Part shown: in pieces, positions 45,027 to 55,064 of the stretch
Position numbering within the stretch: the first letter of the stretch is position 1
Layout: every line of letters starts with the position of its first letter
Assembly: GCF_048569485.1 (NCBI RefSeq)
Contig: NC_134357.1
Location: 111,088,744-111,152,743, forward strand
DNA length: 64,000 nt
DNA from: Anomaloglossus baeobatrachus
Taxonomy: Eukaryota; Chordata; Amphibia; Anura; Aromobatidae
Direction of reading: 5' to 3'
Position numbers and translations under genes: made by a program
Notes under the pieces: generated by a model
Database searches by the model: none
Seen by the model: the letters and a program-made list of their open reading frames with translations, nothing else
What the model was told of the DNA's origin: nothing

Positions 45027-48000
45027 ATGGCTGATGGCACCAGGAGCAGAGCTATGCAACTGGCCAATGCTAAGGCAGGAGCCGAAGAGAGGGAGGACGG
45101 TGCTGTGGACAGCAATGAGGAGGTTGCCCACGAGTCCTCCAGGAGCTCGACGCCAGAAAACCGTTCTGCCGAGGACATTGCGCAACCTGGCACTGCTGGA
45201 CAAGATGAGGAGGAGCTCACCCAAGGTTCCTCAACGAGCCAGATGCCAGCCCTCCGCTCTGAAAGGGACAGTGAATCGCCTAGCTCTGCAGCGTGCCGCA
45301 GATCACCACGTGCCATCCCACCGAGCCTGGGAGGCTCGGATAGCCTTCTTCAAATGGCTATGGCCCTTCTCCAGGCTGGAGACCAGAAGGGCTACAAGGA
45401 ACTCCTGGCAGAGCGCAGGGCAGAGCGGCAGGCAGCGCGTGACGCTGAGGCTGCGGAGCGGCACGCAGAGCGTGAGGCTGCGGAGCGAGAGCGGCAGGCA
45501 GCGCGTGAAGAGCGACAGGCAGACCGTGACTACCAGCTGCAGCTAGCTCAGCTCCGGCCCTCATCAGCCACATGTGACCTTCGAGACACCAAACTTCCAA
45601 AGGTCCGTGTTGAGGACTTCCCAGTGCTGGAGAAGGATGGAGACTTGGACTCTTTCTTGACTGCTTTTGAACGGACTTGCTTGCAGCACCATCTGGACAA
45701 GGACCAGTGGGCCAAATACCTGACCCCCCGTTTAAGGGGTAAGGCCCTGGATATCCTTGGGGACTTGCCTGCTGAGGCAGATCAGGGCTACGACACCATC
45801 AAGCGGGCCCTGATCCAACAGTACAACCTCACTCCAGAGTCCTACCGCAAGAAGTTCCGGAGCCTACAGAAGGGACCAAAGGACTCCTGGGCTGACCACC
45901 GGCGGGCACTTGCCCGAGCTGCCGACCACTGGACCCAAGGCCTGCAGCTTTCCACCGGACCGGAGATCCTGGACTTGTTCATCACGGAGCAACTCTTGTG
46001 GAACTGCCCTGAGGATCTCCGCCAGTTCATCCGAGACCAGAAGCCAAAGGGGTCCACGGCTACAGCTGCCCTTGCCGATGACTACACCAACAACCGGGCC
46101 CCTGAGGCCAGGAGAGCGGCCACCAGCAGCACCTGGAGAGGGGGTAAGATGAATTCTGCGACTGCCCCACCTGCCCCTAGACTGCAGGGGGTGTCCCCCT
46201 CAACTCCCCTCTCCAGGCCCGTGGCGGAACCAAGACTGTGCCACCAGTGCAACCTACCTGGACACTTCAAGGCCATGTGCCCTCAGCGTCCCAAGGCCCC
46301 GGCTCCGTCCCCGTCCCAAGGGCCGCCCAAGGTGTATTGTGTGGGTGGGGGTGGTGGTAGGTCCCTGGACAGCTTCCAACCTGTCACCGTCGGCCGGTCT
46401 GTGACCATAGGACTGCGAGACAGCGCCTCGGAGGTGACTCTGGTGCGGCCTGAGATGGTGTCCCCCCAAGACTTGATCCCTGGAAAAACCCTCGCTGTCT
46501 CCGGGATTGGAGGCACTGACCCGGCGCTGCCTGTTGCTGACATTTATGTGGACTGGGGCGCAGGGCGGGGGGTGAGGGAGGTGGGGGTAACTGATCGGAT
46601 CCCTGCAAACGTGCTACTTGGGACAGATTTGGGGCAGATAACCTCCCAGTTTGGGCCCCCCCCAAGGGCTGAACCTTCAGCCCGTACTGACATGACTCCT
46701 AACAATGTTAATGTGTTATCTATGAATGATGTAAGGGAGGAGGGAGTGAACTCTGATATTTCTGCTTGCATAGACACCATAGACACCATAGACACACACT
46801 CAGCTGCAGCTGTGACAGGGGAGGGGGTCAGAGAAAGGTGTGACAATGCCTCTACAAGTAACCAGCCTGTGAGCTGGGATCTGTTGCCCTCTGCAGGGAT
46901 AAGCAGAGAGCAGGGTGCTGCAGGGGGAGGACCAGTGTGTGGGGTGGGGGCTACCACAGCAAATGTGGGGTCCCCAGAGATTTCACAGCGGGGTTCTGTT
47001 GCTGCAGGAGGGGAACAGGCAGGTGAGATTGGGGCCGGTCCAGGAGCGGAAGTGCTCCCAGGTAAGATCTCGGTGCATGGTTCCCCCACAACCGGGGTGT
47101 CAGGAAGCCAGGTAGGTCTGCCTGAACCGGCGACTTGGTCAGGAACGGAGGAGGAGCAGGCACGACCCACGGTCGCAGCGGCTGTGGCCGCTGTCACCCG
47201 CAGTGGGAGTGCTGGAAGCCAAGGGGCCTCCCGGAGGTCCGATAGCTCTTCCCCTTCTGACCAAGTGGCAGCCGAGTCAGGTGGAGGCCAGGACACAGGT
47301 CCCGGGGTACTGACTGAAGATGTGACAGTCTCGTCGATTCTGGCCACATCTAGTCAGGGGTTTCAGGCAGCGTTAGAAGCTGACGACAGCCTGAAAGCTC
47401 TTAAGGAGCAGGCGGCACAGCCTCCCTCGGACTCGGACCCGGAGCGAGTGGTCTGGGACCAAGGACGGCTGTACCGGGCCACGGTCCAGCAGGGTTCACC
47501 GGAGGCGTGGCCCAGGGACCGACAGTTGGTGGTACCCTATCCGTTCCGGACGGAGTTGTTGCGGATCGCACATGAGATTCCGATGGCCGGACACCTAGGG
47601 ATCGCTAAGACCAAGGCCAGGTTAAACCAGCATTTCTACTGGCCAAAAATGGGGGCCGATGTGGCTGCCTACTGCCGTTCGTGTGAAACCTGTCAGAGAG
47701 TGGGGAAGGCGGGGCCACGCCCCAAAGCCCCACTGGTATCTCTGCCAATCATCGATGAGCCTTTCAGGAGGGTGGCTGTGGATCTGGTCGGCCCGCTGGC
47801 CATCCCCAGCAGCTCCGGGAAACGCTTCCTACTGACGGTAGTGGACTATGCCACCCGGTACCCAGAAGCAGTGGCCTTGTCGTCCATTCGGGCTGACAAG
47901 GTGGCCACCGCATTGCTGGAGATTTTCTCCCGAGTGGGTTTTCCCCAGGAAATGCTCACTGACCGGGGGACCCAATTCATGTCCCAGCTGATGGAGGCCC

Positions 48001-50177
48001 TCTGTAAGCAAGTCCAGGTGCGACATCTGGTGGCCAGCCCGTACCATCCACAGACTAATGGCCTGTGCGAGCGGTTCAATGGCACCTTAAAGCAGATGCT
48101 TAAGATGTTGGTCGACTCCCATGGGCGTGACTGGGAGCGGTATCTCCCACACCTGTTATTTGCTTACCGGGAGGTTCCACAGGCCTCAACAGGATTCTCA
48201 CCGTTTGAGCTCCTGTACGGGCGACGTGTGCGGGGACCCCTGGCTCTGGTGAAAGAGGCTTGGGAAGGGGATTTGGCCACCCCTGGAGTGTCGGTTATCG
48301 AGTATGTCATGCGCTTCCGGGACAAAATGCAGGCCTTGACGCAACTGGTACACGACAATATGGCTCAAGCCCAGGCCGATCAGAAGCGTTGGTACGACCA
48401 GAACGCTTGTGAGAGGACCTACCAAGTGGGTCAAAAGGTGTGGGTACTGGTCCCCGTACCACAGGACAAGCTTCAGGCAGCCTGGGAAGGCCCATACCTC
48501 GTGTACCAGCAGCTCAACCCTGTAACGTACCTGGTCACCCTGGACCCTGCCCGTGGAAGGCGGAAGCCCTTCCATGTGAACATGATGAAGGCACATCATG
48601 AGCGGGAGGCATGTGCGCTCCCCGTGTGCAACCTGCCCGAGGAGGGAGAAGCGGAAACCCTCTTGGATATGCTAGCCCAGGTTAGGGCAGGCGGATCCAT
48701 TGAGGATGTGGAGGTTGGCCACCAGCTCTTGGAAGACCAACGGTCCCAGCTGTGGGCCACCCTCCTCCCCTTCCGGGGGTTGTTTACCAACCAGCCCGGA
48801 AGGACTGACTTGGCTGTCCATCACGTGGACACTGGGGATCATCCCCCGATCCGGCGTTCAGCATATCGGGTCTCCCTGGAGGTGCAGCAACACATGCGCC
48901 AGGAGATTGACGAGATGCTGAAGCTGGGGGTGATCCAGGCATCCAACAGCGCTTGGGCCTCGCCTGTAGTCCTCGTCCCTAAGAAGGACCGAACCACTCG
49001 GTTCTGCGTGGACTACAGGGGGCTCAATGCGGTCACGGTCGCCGATGCGTACCCAATGCCACGCATCGATGACCTGCTCGATCAGTTGGCCGGGGCTCAG
49101 TACCTGACCATCATGGATCTGAGCCGGGGATATTGGCAGATCCCCCTGACTCGCAAGGCCAGGGAACGCTCTGCCTTTATTACCCCATTTGGACTGTACG
49201 AGTCCACGGTGATGCCATTCGGGATGAGGAATGCCCCTGCCACTTTCCAGCGGATGGTCAACACCCTGCTCAAGGGACTTGAAGGGTACGCGGCCGCGTA
49301 CCTGGATGACATTGCCGTCTTCAGTCCCACCTGGGAGGACCACCTAGAGCATCTAGCACAGGTGCTCAGGCGGATCCACCGGGCAGGTTTGACCATCAAG
49401 CCGGGAAAGTGTCAGCTGGCCATGAGCGAGGTCCAGTACCTCGGTCACCGGGTAGGTGGGAGAACACTGAAGCCCGAGCCTGAGAAAGTGGAAGCCATCG
49501 CATCCTGGCCCACCCCCAGGACCAAGAAGCAGGTGATGTCCTTCTTGGGGACCGCTGGGTACTATAGGAGGTTTGTTCCATGCTATAGTAGCCTGGCAAA
49601 GCCCTTGACGGACCTCACCAAGAAGAAGCTGCCCTCTGCAGTCGATTGGACAATGGACTGCGAGACAGCCTTCCGGGCCCTAAAGGACGCCCTGTCCAGC
49701 CCGCCCGTGCTACAGGCAGCCGACTTCACGCGGCCGTTTGTAGTACAGACCGACGCCAGTGACTTCGGCCTCGGTGCGGTGCTCAGCCAGGTGGACTCTG
49801 CGAGCCAAGAGCACCCAGTCTTGTACCTGAGCAGGAAGCTGTTACCAAGGGAAGTTGCCTATTCCACGATGGAGAAGGAGTGCCTGGCCATAGTGTGGGC
49901 CCTGCAGCGTCTGCAACCCTATCTATACGGGCGCCACTTCATCGTGGAGACGGACCACAATCCCCTCAGCTGGTTGCACACCGTCTCTGGGACGAATGGG
50001 CGATTGTTGCGATGGAGCCTTGCGCTCCAGCAATACAACTTCACCATTCGCCACAAAAGGGGCCGTGACCACGGTAACGCAGACGGGCTGTCCCGACAAG
50101 GAGAGGTCGCGGACGGGCGCACGGGGGAACACCGGAGTGTGCTGCCCCCTAGCGCCCTCAAAAGGGGGGAGGTGTGA
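45027..50177 (+). CDS. Gag-Pol polyprotein of the Gmr1-type element (Gag-PR-IN-RT-RH)
   Basis: One continuous frame of about 1716 codons. The frame is open from 44949, but the first ATG in a good context is 45027 (MADGTRSR). In order: an Arg/Glu/Ala coiled coil (residues 110-180); a Gag capsid region related to SCAN domains (about 190-370, with FRSLQKGPKDSWADHRR and FITEQLLWNCPEDLR); a CCHC knuckle CHQCNLPGHFKAMC (405-418); a retropepsin-like part ending VLLGTDLG (about 455-545); a long Gly/Ser/Thr-rich linker; integrase with the HHCC finger (849-893), the core (VAVDLVGP, TDRGTQF, the Glu in NGLCERFNG) and a GPY module (WEGPYLVY, about 1154); reverse transcriptase (1275-1510, YLDD near 1425); RNase H (about 1568-1685, QTDASDFGLG, TDHNPLSW). 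Gag and Pol appear to be made as a single protein. Family functions are established; activity here is unknown. Confidence 0.93.
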   Translation: MADGTRSRAMQLANAKAGAEEREDGAVDSNEEVAHESSRSSTPENRSAEDIAQPGTAGQDEEELTQGSSTSQMPALRSERDSESPSSAACRRSPRAIPPSLGGSDSLLQMAMALLQAGDQKGYKELLAERRAERQAARDAEAAERHAEREAAERERQAAREERQADRDYQLQLAQLRPSSATCDLRDTKLPKVRVEDFPVLEKDGDLDSFLTAFERTCLQHHLDKDQWAKYLTPRLRGKALDILGDLPAEADQGYDTIKRALIQQYNLTPESYRKKFRSLQKGPKDSWADHRRALARAADHWTQGLQLSTGPEILDLFITEQLLWNCPEDLRQFIRDQKPKGSTATAALADDYTNNRAPEARRAATSSTWRGGKMNSATAPPAPRLQGVSPSTPLSRPVAEPRLCHQCNLPGHFKAMCPQRPKAPAPSPSQGPPKVYCVGGGGGRSLDSFQPVTVGRSVTIGLRDSASEVTLVRPEMVSPQDLIPGKTLAVSGIGGTDPALPVADIYVDWGAGRGVREVGVTDRIPANVLLGTDLGQITSQFGPPPRAEPSARTDMTPNNVNVLSMNDVREEGVNSDISACIDTIDTIDTHSAAAVTGEGVRERCDNASTSNQPVSWDLLPSAGISREQGAAGGGPVCGVGATTANVGSPEISQRGSVAAGGEQAGEIGAGPGAEVLPGKISVHGSPTTGVSGSQVGLPEPATWSGTEEEQARPTVAAAVAAVTRSGSAGSQGASRRSDSSSPSDQVAAESGGGQDTGPGVLTEDVTVSSILATSSQGFQAALEADDSLKALKEQAAQPPSDSDPERVVWDQGRLYRATVQQGSPEAWPRDRQLVVPYPFRTELLRIAHEIPMAGHLGIAKTKARLNQHFYWPKMGADVAAYCRSCETCQRVGKAGPRPKAPLVSLPIIDEPFRRVAVDLVGPLAIPSSSGKRFLLTVVDYATRYPEAVALSSIRADKVATALLEIFSRVGFPQEMLTDRGTQFMSQLMEALCKQVQVRHLVASPYHPQTNGLCERFNGTLKQMLKMLVDSHGRDWERYLPHLLFAYREVPQASTGFSPFELLYGRRVRGPLALVKEAWEGDLATPGVSVIEYVMRFRDKMQALTQLVHDNMAQAQADQKRWYDQNACERTYQVGQKVWVLVPVPQDKLQAAWEGPYLVYQQLNPVTYLVTLDPARGRRKPFHVNMMKAHHEREACALPVCNLPEEGEAETLLDMLAQVRAGGSIEDVEVGHQLLEDQRSQLWATLLPFRGLFTNQPGRTDLAVHHVDTGDHPPIRRSAYRVSLEVQQHMRQEIDEMLKLGVIQASNSAWASPVVLVPKKDRTTRFCVDYRGLNAVTVADAYPMPRIDDLLDQLAGAQYLTIMDLSRGYWQIPLTRKARERSAFITPFGLYESTVMPFGMRNAPATFQRMVNTLLKGLEGYAAAYLDDIAVFSPTWEDHLEHLAQVLRRIHRAGLTIKPGKCQLAMSEVQYLGHRVGGRTLKPEPEKVEAIASWPTPRTKKQVMSFLGTAGYYRRFVPCYSSLAKPLTDLTKKKLPSAVDWTMDCETAFRALKDALSSPPVLQAADFTRPFVVQTDASDFGLGAVLSQVDSASQEHPVLYLSRKLLPREVAYSTMEKECLAIVWALQRLQPYLYGRHFIVETDHNPLSWLHTVSGTNGRLLRWSLALQQYNFTIRHKRGRDHGNADGLSRQGEVADGRTGEHRSVLPPSALKRGEV
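50160..50172 (+). other. Polypurine tract
   Basis: AAAAGGGGGGAGG directly before the 3' LTR, the expected site for plus-strand priming. It overlaps the end of the Gag-Pol frame. Confidence 0.85.
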
Positions 50178-51450
50178 GGCAAATCCCGGGATATGAAGAT
50201 GAATTATGACTCCAGTCATAATCCCTCATCACTCCCTGGCAGTGCCCCCTCCCTTCTTGTTCTCAGTGTTCCACTTACACCTCCATGGCCATGTCCTGTG
50301 ATATGGAAATTAGGTGGCTTGGGGACAATGGACACAGGATGACTCCCTGCCGTGACCCTGTAGTGGGGGCTGCTAGCTAGTTAGCAAGGCTATGGAAATA
50401 GCCAGACAGAACGACTCCAGTAAAAAATGGTTCATATCTCGCAAGCCATATTTCCGATAAATATGGCAACCATAAAAATGGTGTCTCCGCATGCGGACGA
50501 TGCTGGCACACCCTTTTTATGGGAGCAGGACATTGGGAAATGCCCCAGGCGTGATATCAGCCAATGGGGAACTGGCAGACAGGTCATGAGTCCCCTCGTT
50601 CTGTAGCTAAATTCATAACTGTCACAATGAGAGCATTGGCGTCCGCCTACGACGCTCCCAGGCAAAGTTATGGCCCATATTCCATGTTGTGGATTGTCCA
50701 TAACTCAAGCCAGGGGTGGAGCAGTGCTCCCTCTGAGGTCACTAAGGTAGGAGGGGACCTGGATTTGCCCAGGTTGATAACCCTACTTCGGCCATTTTCC
50801 AGTGTTCTTTTCGCTGGGGGCACGTGTAGGAAACATCTGTGGGAAGGATCCTAGAAACCTGGGTACAGCGCCCCCCTGTGGCCAGACGCAACAAGGTAAC
50901 TGCTGGAACTGTGTATGCCTGTTTGTAACCCATGCTTTGATTGTAACTGTACTCTGACATATGTATATTCTGTAGATTCCCTATTGTATATATTGTAGTT
51001 TCTAGTGTGCTTTAGGCTGATTAAATTATATAATTAATCTTGGGCTGTTCTGTTATCTCGATCTTGAATCCCACGTCTGTGTGTTCGGCTAATAGTTACC
51101 GTGAAGCGGTTGGTGGCAGCGAGTTGTGCCAAGGATTATTGTGGGGAGGCCAGTGAGATTCGGGGAGATTTTATATATTCCGCCCGCGGAGGTCGGGGGA
51201 ATATATACCCTACTCTCACCGGGGACCCTTCAATAATCGGCATAAGTAGTATAGCGGCCTCCTTGCTTATTGTCGGGCAATTCCATAATTGGCCTGACTA
51301 TAAGAGGGGCGCTAGAGAGCGCGTCACGTGCTCTGTCTGTCGGTCGGGAGGTATAAAGGAGGGGTGACCCCCACTTGTTACCCCCCGATTGTGACGTACT
51401 GGTAGCCAGCGCGGGGGATTTCTGAGTGACCCCCCCGGTGGTTTGTGACA
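50173..51450 (+). repeat. 3' LTR of the Gmr1-type element
   Basis: Matches 43544-44822 apart from one base in a C run. Confidence 0.92.
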
Positions 51451-51461
51451 GTTCCCTTTAA
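51451..51461. repeat. Right target-site duplication and terminal stub of the T2-like MITE
   Basis: GTTCC (51451-51455) repeats 43539-43543; CCTTTAA after it is the missing end of the MITE that starts at 43166. Confidence 0.88.
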
Positions 51462-51840
51462 AAGGTTCCAGTAAAGACCAGACTGTGGCTCTCCACGTGG
51501 GCAGCTGCTAAGCTTCATTTATTCCAATCAACGAATAAACCATCCGGACGACTAGATGTCAACTCAGTCAGATGTGCAGTGGAAATAGCGTCAGGTTTTC
51601 TCTCCTCCTTCACCTCCTCTCTGCCTGAGATTCTCTGCTCAGTGCATGTCACCAGAATTACTTTTCATTCATTACATCAGTTTCCTAACAGTCGTTCAGA
51701 TTATCCCCCTGTGTCAAGGGACCTTAAAGGGGTCTTCTCATTTGTAATATCTTAAAAGAGAAATCTGCTTTTTGCCTCCTGGACTGATCAGTCATTCTCA
51801 ATTCTGAGAAAATCTGTATTCAGTGAGGACTTTACCATTA

Positions 51841-52409
51841 GGCCTAAGACACACGGCATGAAAATCGAAGCGAGTGGAGTGCGATAAAACATCACATTCC
51901 ACTTGGACCAACATTAGCCTATATGCCAACACCCGTGAGCGATTATTTGCTCAGGCCTAATCAGACCGAGAAAATAGTTGCAGCATGCTGCTTTTATAAT
52001 GCGAGACTTTCTCTCGCACCCATTCAAGTGTATGGGGTGAGAGAAAGATCACACTGCACTCGCATTACATCGGTGTAATGCGAGCACAGTGCGATCTTTC
52101 TCTCGCCCCATAGACCGGTGTAATGCGAGTGCAGGGCGAGAATGGCAATAGCCAGCTACGGAAGAGAGAGGGAGATAAATCCCGCCCGCCCCTCCTCAGC
52201 GCTGGCCCGCCCCTCCTCAGCGCTGGCCCGCCCCTCCTCAGCGCTGGCCCGCCCCTCCTCAGCGCCGGCCTATCCCCTGCAGCTGTGGTCCGGTCGCATG
52301 ATCGGACCTCAGTCGCAGTGACACTCGCATGACACTCGGCTACCACTGTGCTGCCAGCGTGAGCTGTGTGTCATGCAAGGATCGCATTAGTCCCCATGTG
52401 GCCCCGTCC
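51841..52409. mobile_element. Harbinger-like MITE, TTA target, with a small minisatellite
   Basis: Flanked by TTA. GGCCTAAGACACACGGCATG at the left; GTGGCCCCGTCC at the right is a diverged partner. Arms contain GAGTGCAGTGCGATC-type words and TCTCTCGCCCCATAG. Same family, opposite orientation, as 57801-58273. Confidence 0.65.
52180..52266 (+). repeat. Minisatellite, 21-bp unit, four copies
   Basis: Unit GCCCGCCCCTCCTCAGCGCTG, inside the MITE. Confidence 0.9.
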
Positions 52410-52442
52410 TTACAGAGATAGTAGATGGCAGTTGGTGCTTTT

Positions 52443-52701
52443 AAAGGGAACCTGTCACCTGGTTTTTCCCTTTTGAGCTGCGGCCATTGCCAGTGAGCCC
52501 TTATATACAGCATTCTAGAATACTGTATATAAGAGCCCAGGACGATCTGTATAATGTAAAAAAGAGCTTTATAATGCTCACCTAGGAGGCGGTCTGGAGT
52601 GATGGGTGTCTCTCGGTCTGGTACCGCTTCCATCTTGTGGGAGCTTTACTGGTGGTGGCCGCAGCTCATAAGGGAAAAACCTTGTGACCGGTTCCTTTTA
52701 A
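52443..52701. mobile_element. T2-type MITE, short form
   Basis: TTAAAGGGAACCTGTCACCT at the left, GACCGGTTCCTTTTAA at the right. GAGCTGCGGCCATTGCC and GGTGGCCGCAGCTC pair. A shortened relative of 26683-27281. Confidence 0.82.
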
Positions 52702-54063
52702 CATTCTATGGAGGGCGAGGAGCTGGAGGCCGACAGAACTTCTGCTGCAAATTCCCCTGAAATGACAGATACTATTTTCCATAGAATCTCACCAGCACCA
52801 ACTGTCATCTCCTATCACAGTAATGGGAAAGTCTGGATTCATTGCAGACACATTTTACTTGTAAATTGAGAATTTTGAGAAGGAATGACCGGGCCAGGAG
52901 GAGAAAGAAGCAGATTTTTCTAATGAATGATATATTACAAAGTTTCTTATTTTCACATATACTATTGATTTACTGAGAAAAAAAAAAAATATTCTTTAAG
53001 TATTAGTGACATTTCGTAGCTGCAGTCGCTATTGGTTTGCCCTTAGTGGTCTCCGAGGTCAGACCTGACATTTACATTTAGACATGGTGGTAGATGGATA
53101 GTGACATTCCCCATCCAAAGGATGAAACGGTCTAGAATATCCACATTGCAGGATGAATACGCCAGTCATACCCCCACCCTCATGTCAACAATAATTTGCG
53201 TGCGTGGGTGGGGGGTGAAGGTCACCAATCTGCAGATCGGGCAATCACAGCCCCGTCCCTTTAGCTGTATTTTGCCTTTCAGCTGGTTCCCAGTGCGGAA
53301 TTGCTGTTTTCTTATTTTCGTCCCTTTCAATGTCACCATTAAATGTTGCTCTTTTAATTATAAATGCGTTTTGCTCATGCGTCTATAAAGGTGGCATGGA
53401 ATCTGTGGTTTATTTTTTGGATGCCGTGTCCTCCTGACTGGTCTCCCTCATTAGAAGCTGATTATGCAGGACCTCTCCGTCGTGTTGTTGTACTGGAAGG
53501 ACGTCTCCAGCGATGTCAGTGGTGAATGCAGAAATAAGAACCTCGGCCCCACTGGACTCATGCTAGAGATCATCATGGAGGGTTCATTCACACATATGTC
53601 ACAGACCACAATGCGGACTGACCGCGGGTCTCACAAGCCTCAGGCTGTAAGCGGCCAATCCATGCGTCCATTTATCAACACTCGGACCGCGACACATTGA
53701 TGTGTGGATCCTGCCTTTAATTTTCTGATTGTTTTGCATAATGAAAACCCCATTTTACTTTAATGAAAGGTTGTGTTAGCATAACACCCCCCTTCCATAT
53801 TGAAGGCAGCCCAACTACAATAATGCAGTGCACATGCTGCAGCCAATCACTGGGCTGAAAATGATGTCATGATGGCTGGCACACAACTGCTGAGCCCAGA
53901 GATTGGCTGCAGCCTGTCAACAAAGACCAGGGGAAGCGGTGAAGAGGCAGCATTTGGAGCAGAGATGAGAACAGTAAATTATTTTTTCACTAGACAAACT
54001 ATGGCACATAAATAATTATTCATGGAAACCCCTTAACCCAAAACTGGTCAAGTCCAAGATTTG
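52702..54063. other. Intronic DNA without a recognised gene
   Basis: No clear repeat boundaries. Short ORFs (for example 53101-53388) have no known motif or splice support. Confidence 0.4.
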
Positions 54064-54627
54064 TTAAAGGGAATCTGTCACCAGGTTTTTGCCACCTAAT
54101 CTGAGAGGCAGCATAATGTAGAGACAGAGATCTTGATTCCAGCAATGTGTCACTTACTGAGCTGCTTACTGTAGTTTTGATAAAATCACTGATTAATCAG
54201 CAGTAGATTATCATTAGAGGACTACTTGGTGTGCTGCAGGTAGTCCAGCATATTCCTGAGATCTATATAACTGCTAGATCTGCAGCAGAGAAAATATTGA
54301 TTTTATCAAAATGACAGCAAACAGCTCAGTAAGGCTGGTTTCACACATCCGGCTGTTTGCCGGATTCGGCGGACTCCAGTACCGTGTGATGCAGTACAAT
54401 GGCACAGCGGTAACTTCCGGGTTACACGCTCCAGTCACATGACGGCATGTGACCGGAGCTTGTTGCGCTGCCATTGTGCTGTATACACTGTACTGGAGTG
54501 CGCCAAATCCGGGAAACAGGCAAAAAGCCGGATGTGTGAAACTAGTCTAAGTGACACATCACTGGAATCAGGGTCGTTATGCTGCTCTCAGATGGGGGAG
54601 CAAAAACGTAGTGACAGATTCCCTTTA
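54064..54627. mobile_element. T2-type MITE, best-preserved copy of its subfamily, split by a second MITE
   Basis: TTAAAGGGAATCTGTCACCA to GTGACAGATTCCCTTTA. Arms pair across CAGCAATGTGTCACTTACTG and TAAGTGACACATCACTGG. 54333-54547 is inserted. Relatives: 15735-16672 and 56860-57048. Confidence 0.85.
54333..54547. mobile_element. Short Harbinger-like MITE, TAA target, nested
   Basis: GGCTGGTTTCACACATCCGG and CCGGATGTGTGAAACTAGTC, flanked by TAA. Contains GTCACATGACGGCATGTGAC, as 36464-36686 does. Confidence 0.85.
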
Positions 54628-54713
54628 GTGTTTTGGACTCATTCCTGGTTTCCAGCTTTTACAGGTTGTCATGCTCTCTGCAGACATATGGACAGAATAG
54701 AGGGGGGCACTAA

Positions 54714-55061
54714 GGCTATGTGCGCACGTGTGCATATTGCATGCAGTTACGCTGCGTCCTGCGTCCCCAGCGTAACTGCATGCGTCCTGCGTCCCCTGCA
54801 CAGTCTAGATTGTGATTGTGAGAGATTGTGCAGGAGCCGTGCGCACGTGGCGTATTAGAACGTAGCGATTCTGCTGCTGCCCGAAGCGTGCGTTCTAAGA
54901 AGTGACATGTCACTTCTTTCGTGCGCTCTGCATGCTGTCTATAGGGAGAGTCAGCAAGCAGAGCGCACGAATTCTGCAGGCACCAGGCGCTTCAGAACGG
55001 AGCTTTTCAGCTGCGCTCTGAAGCGGACCTTTTGTGTGCGGTGCAGAGTGTGCACATAGCC
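54714..55061. mobile_element. Harbinger-like MITE with GGCTATGTGCGCAC ends
   Basis: GGCTATGTGCGCACGTGTGC at the left, GTGTGCACATAGCC at the right, flanked by TAA. CTGCGTCCTGCGTCCCC repeats inside. Confidence 0.83.
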
Positions 55062-55064
55062 TAA

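Larger units (their letters stand above)
43544..51450 (+). mobile_element. Gmr1-type Ty3/gypsy LTR retrotransposon, looks whole
   Basis: 7.9 kb with 1279- and 1278-base LTRs that I find identical except for the length of one C run near their 3' ends, so the insertion is very young. TG...CA ends, 5-base GTTCC duplication, tRNA-like primer site, purine tract and one long Gag-Pol frame are all present. Domain order is Gag, protease, integrase, reverse transcriptase, RNase H, which is the order of the Gmr1 group first found in cod, not of ordinary Ty3/gypsy. It lies in intron 1 of TBC1D12 in the same orientation as the gene. Confidence 0.93.
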
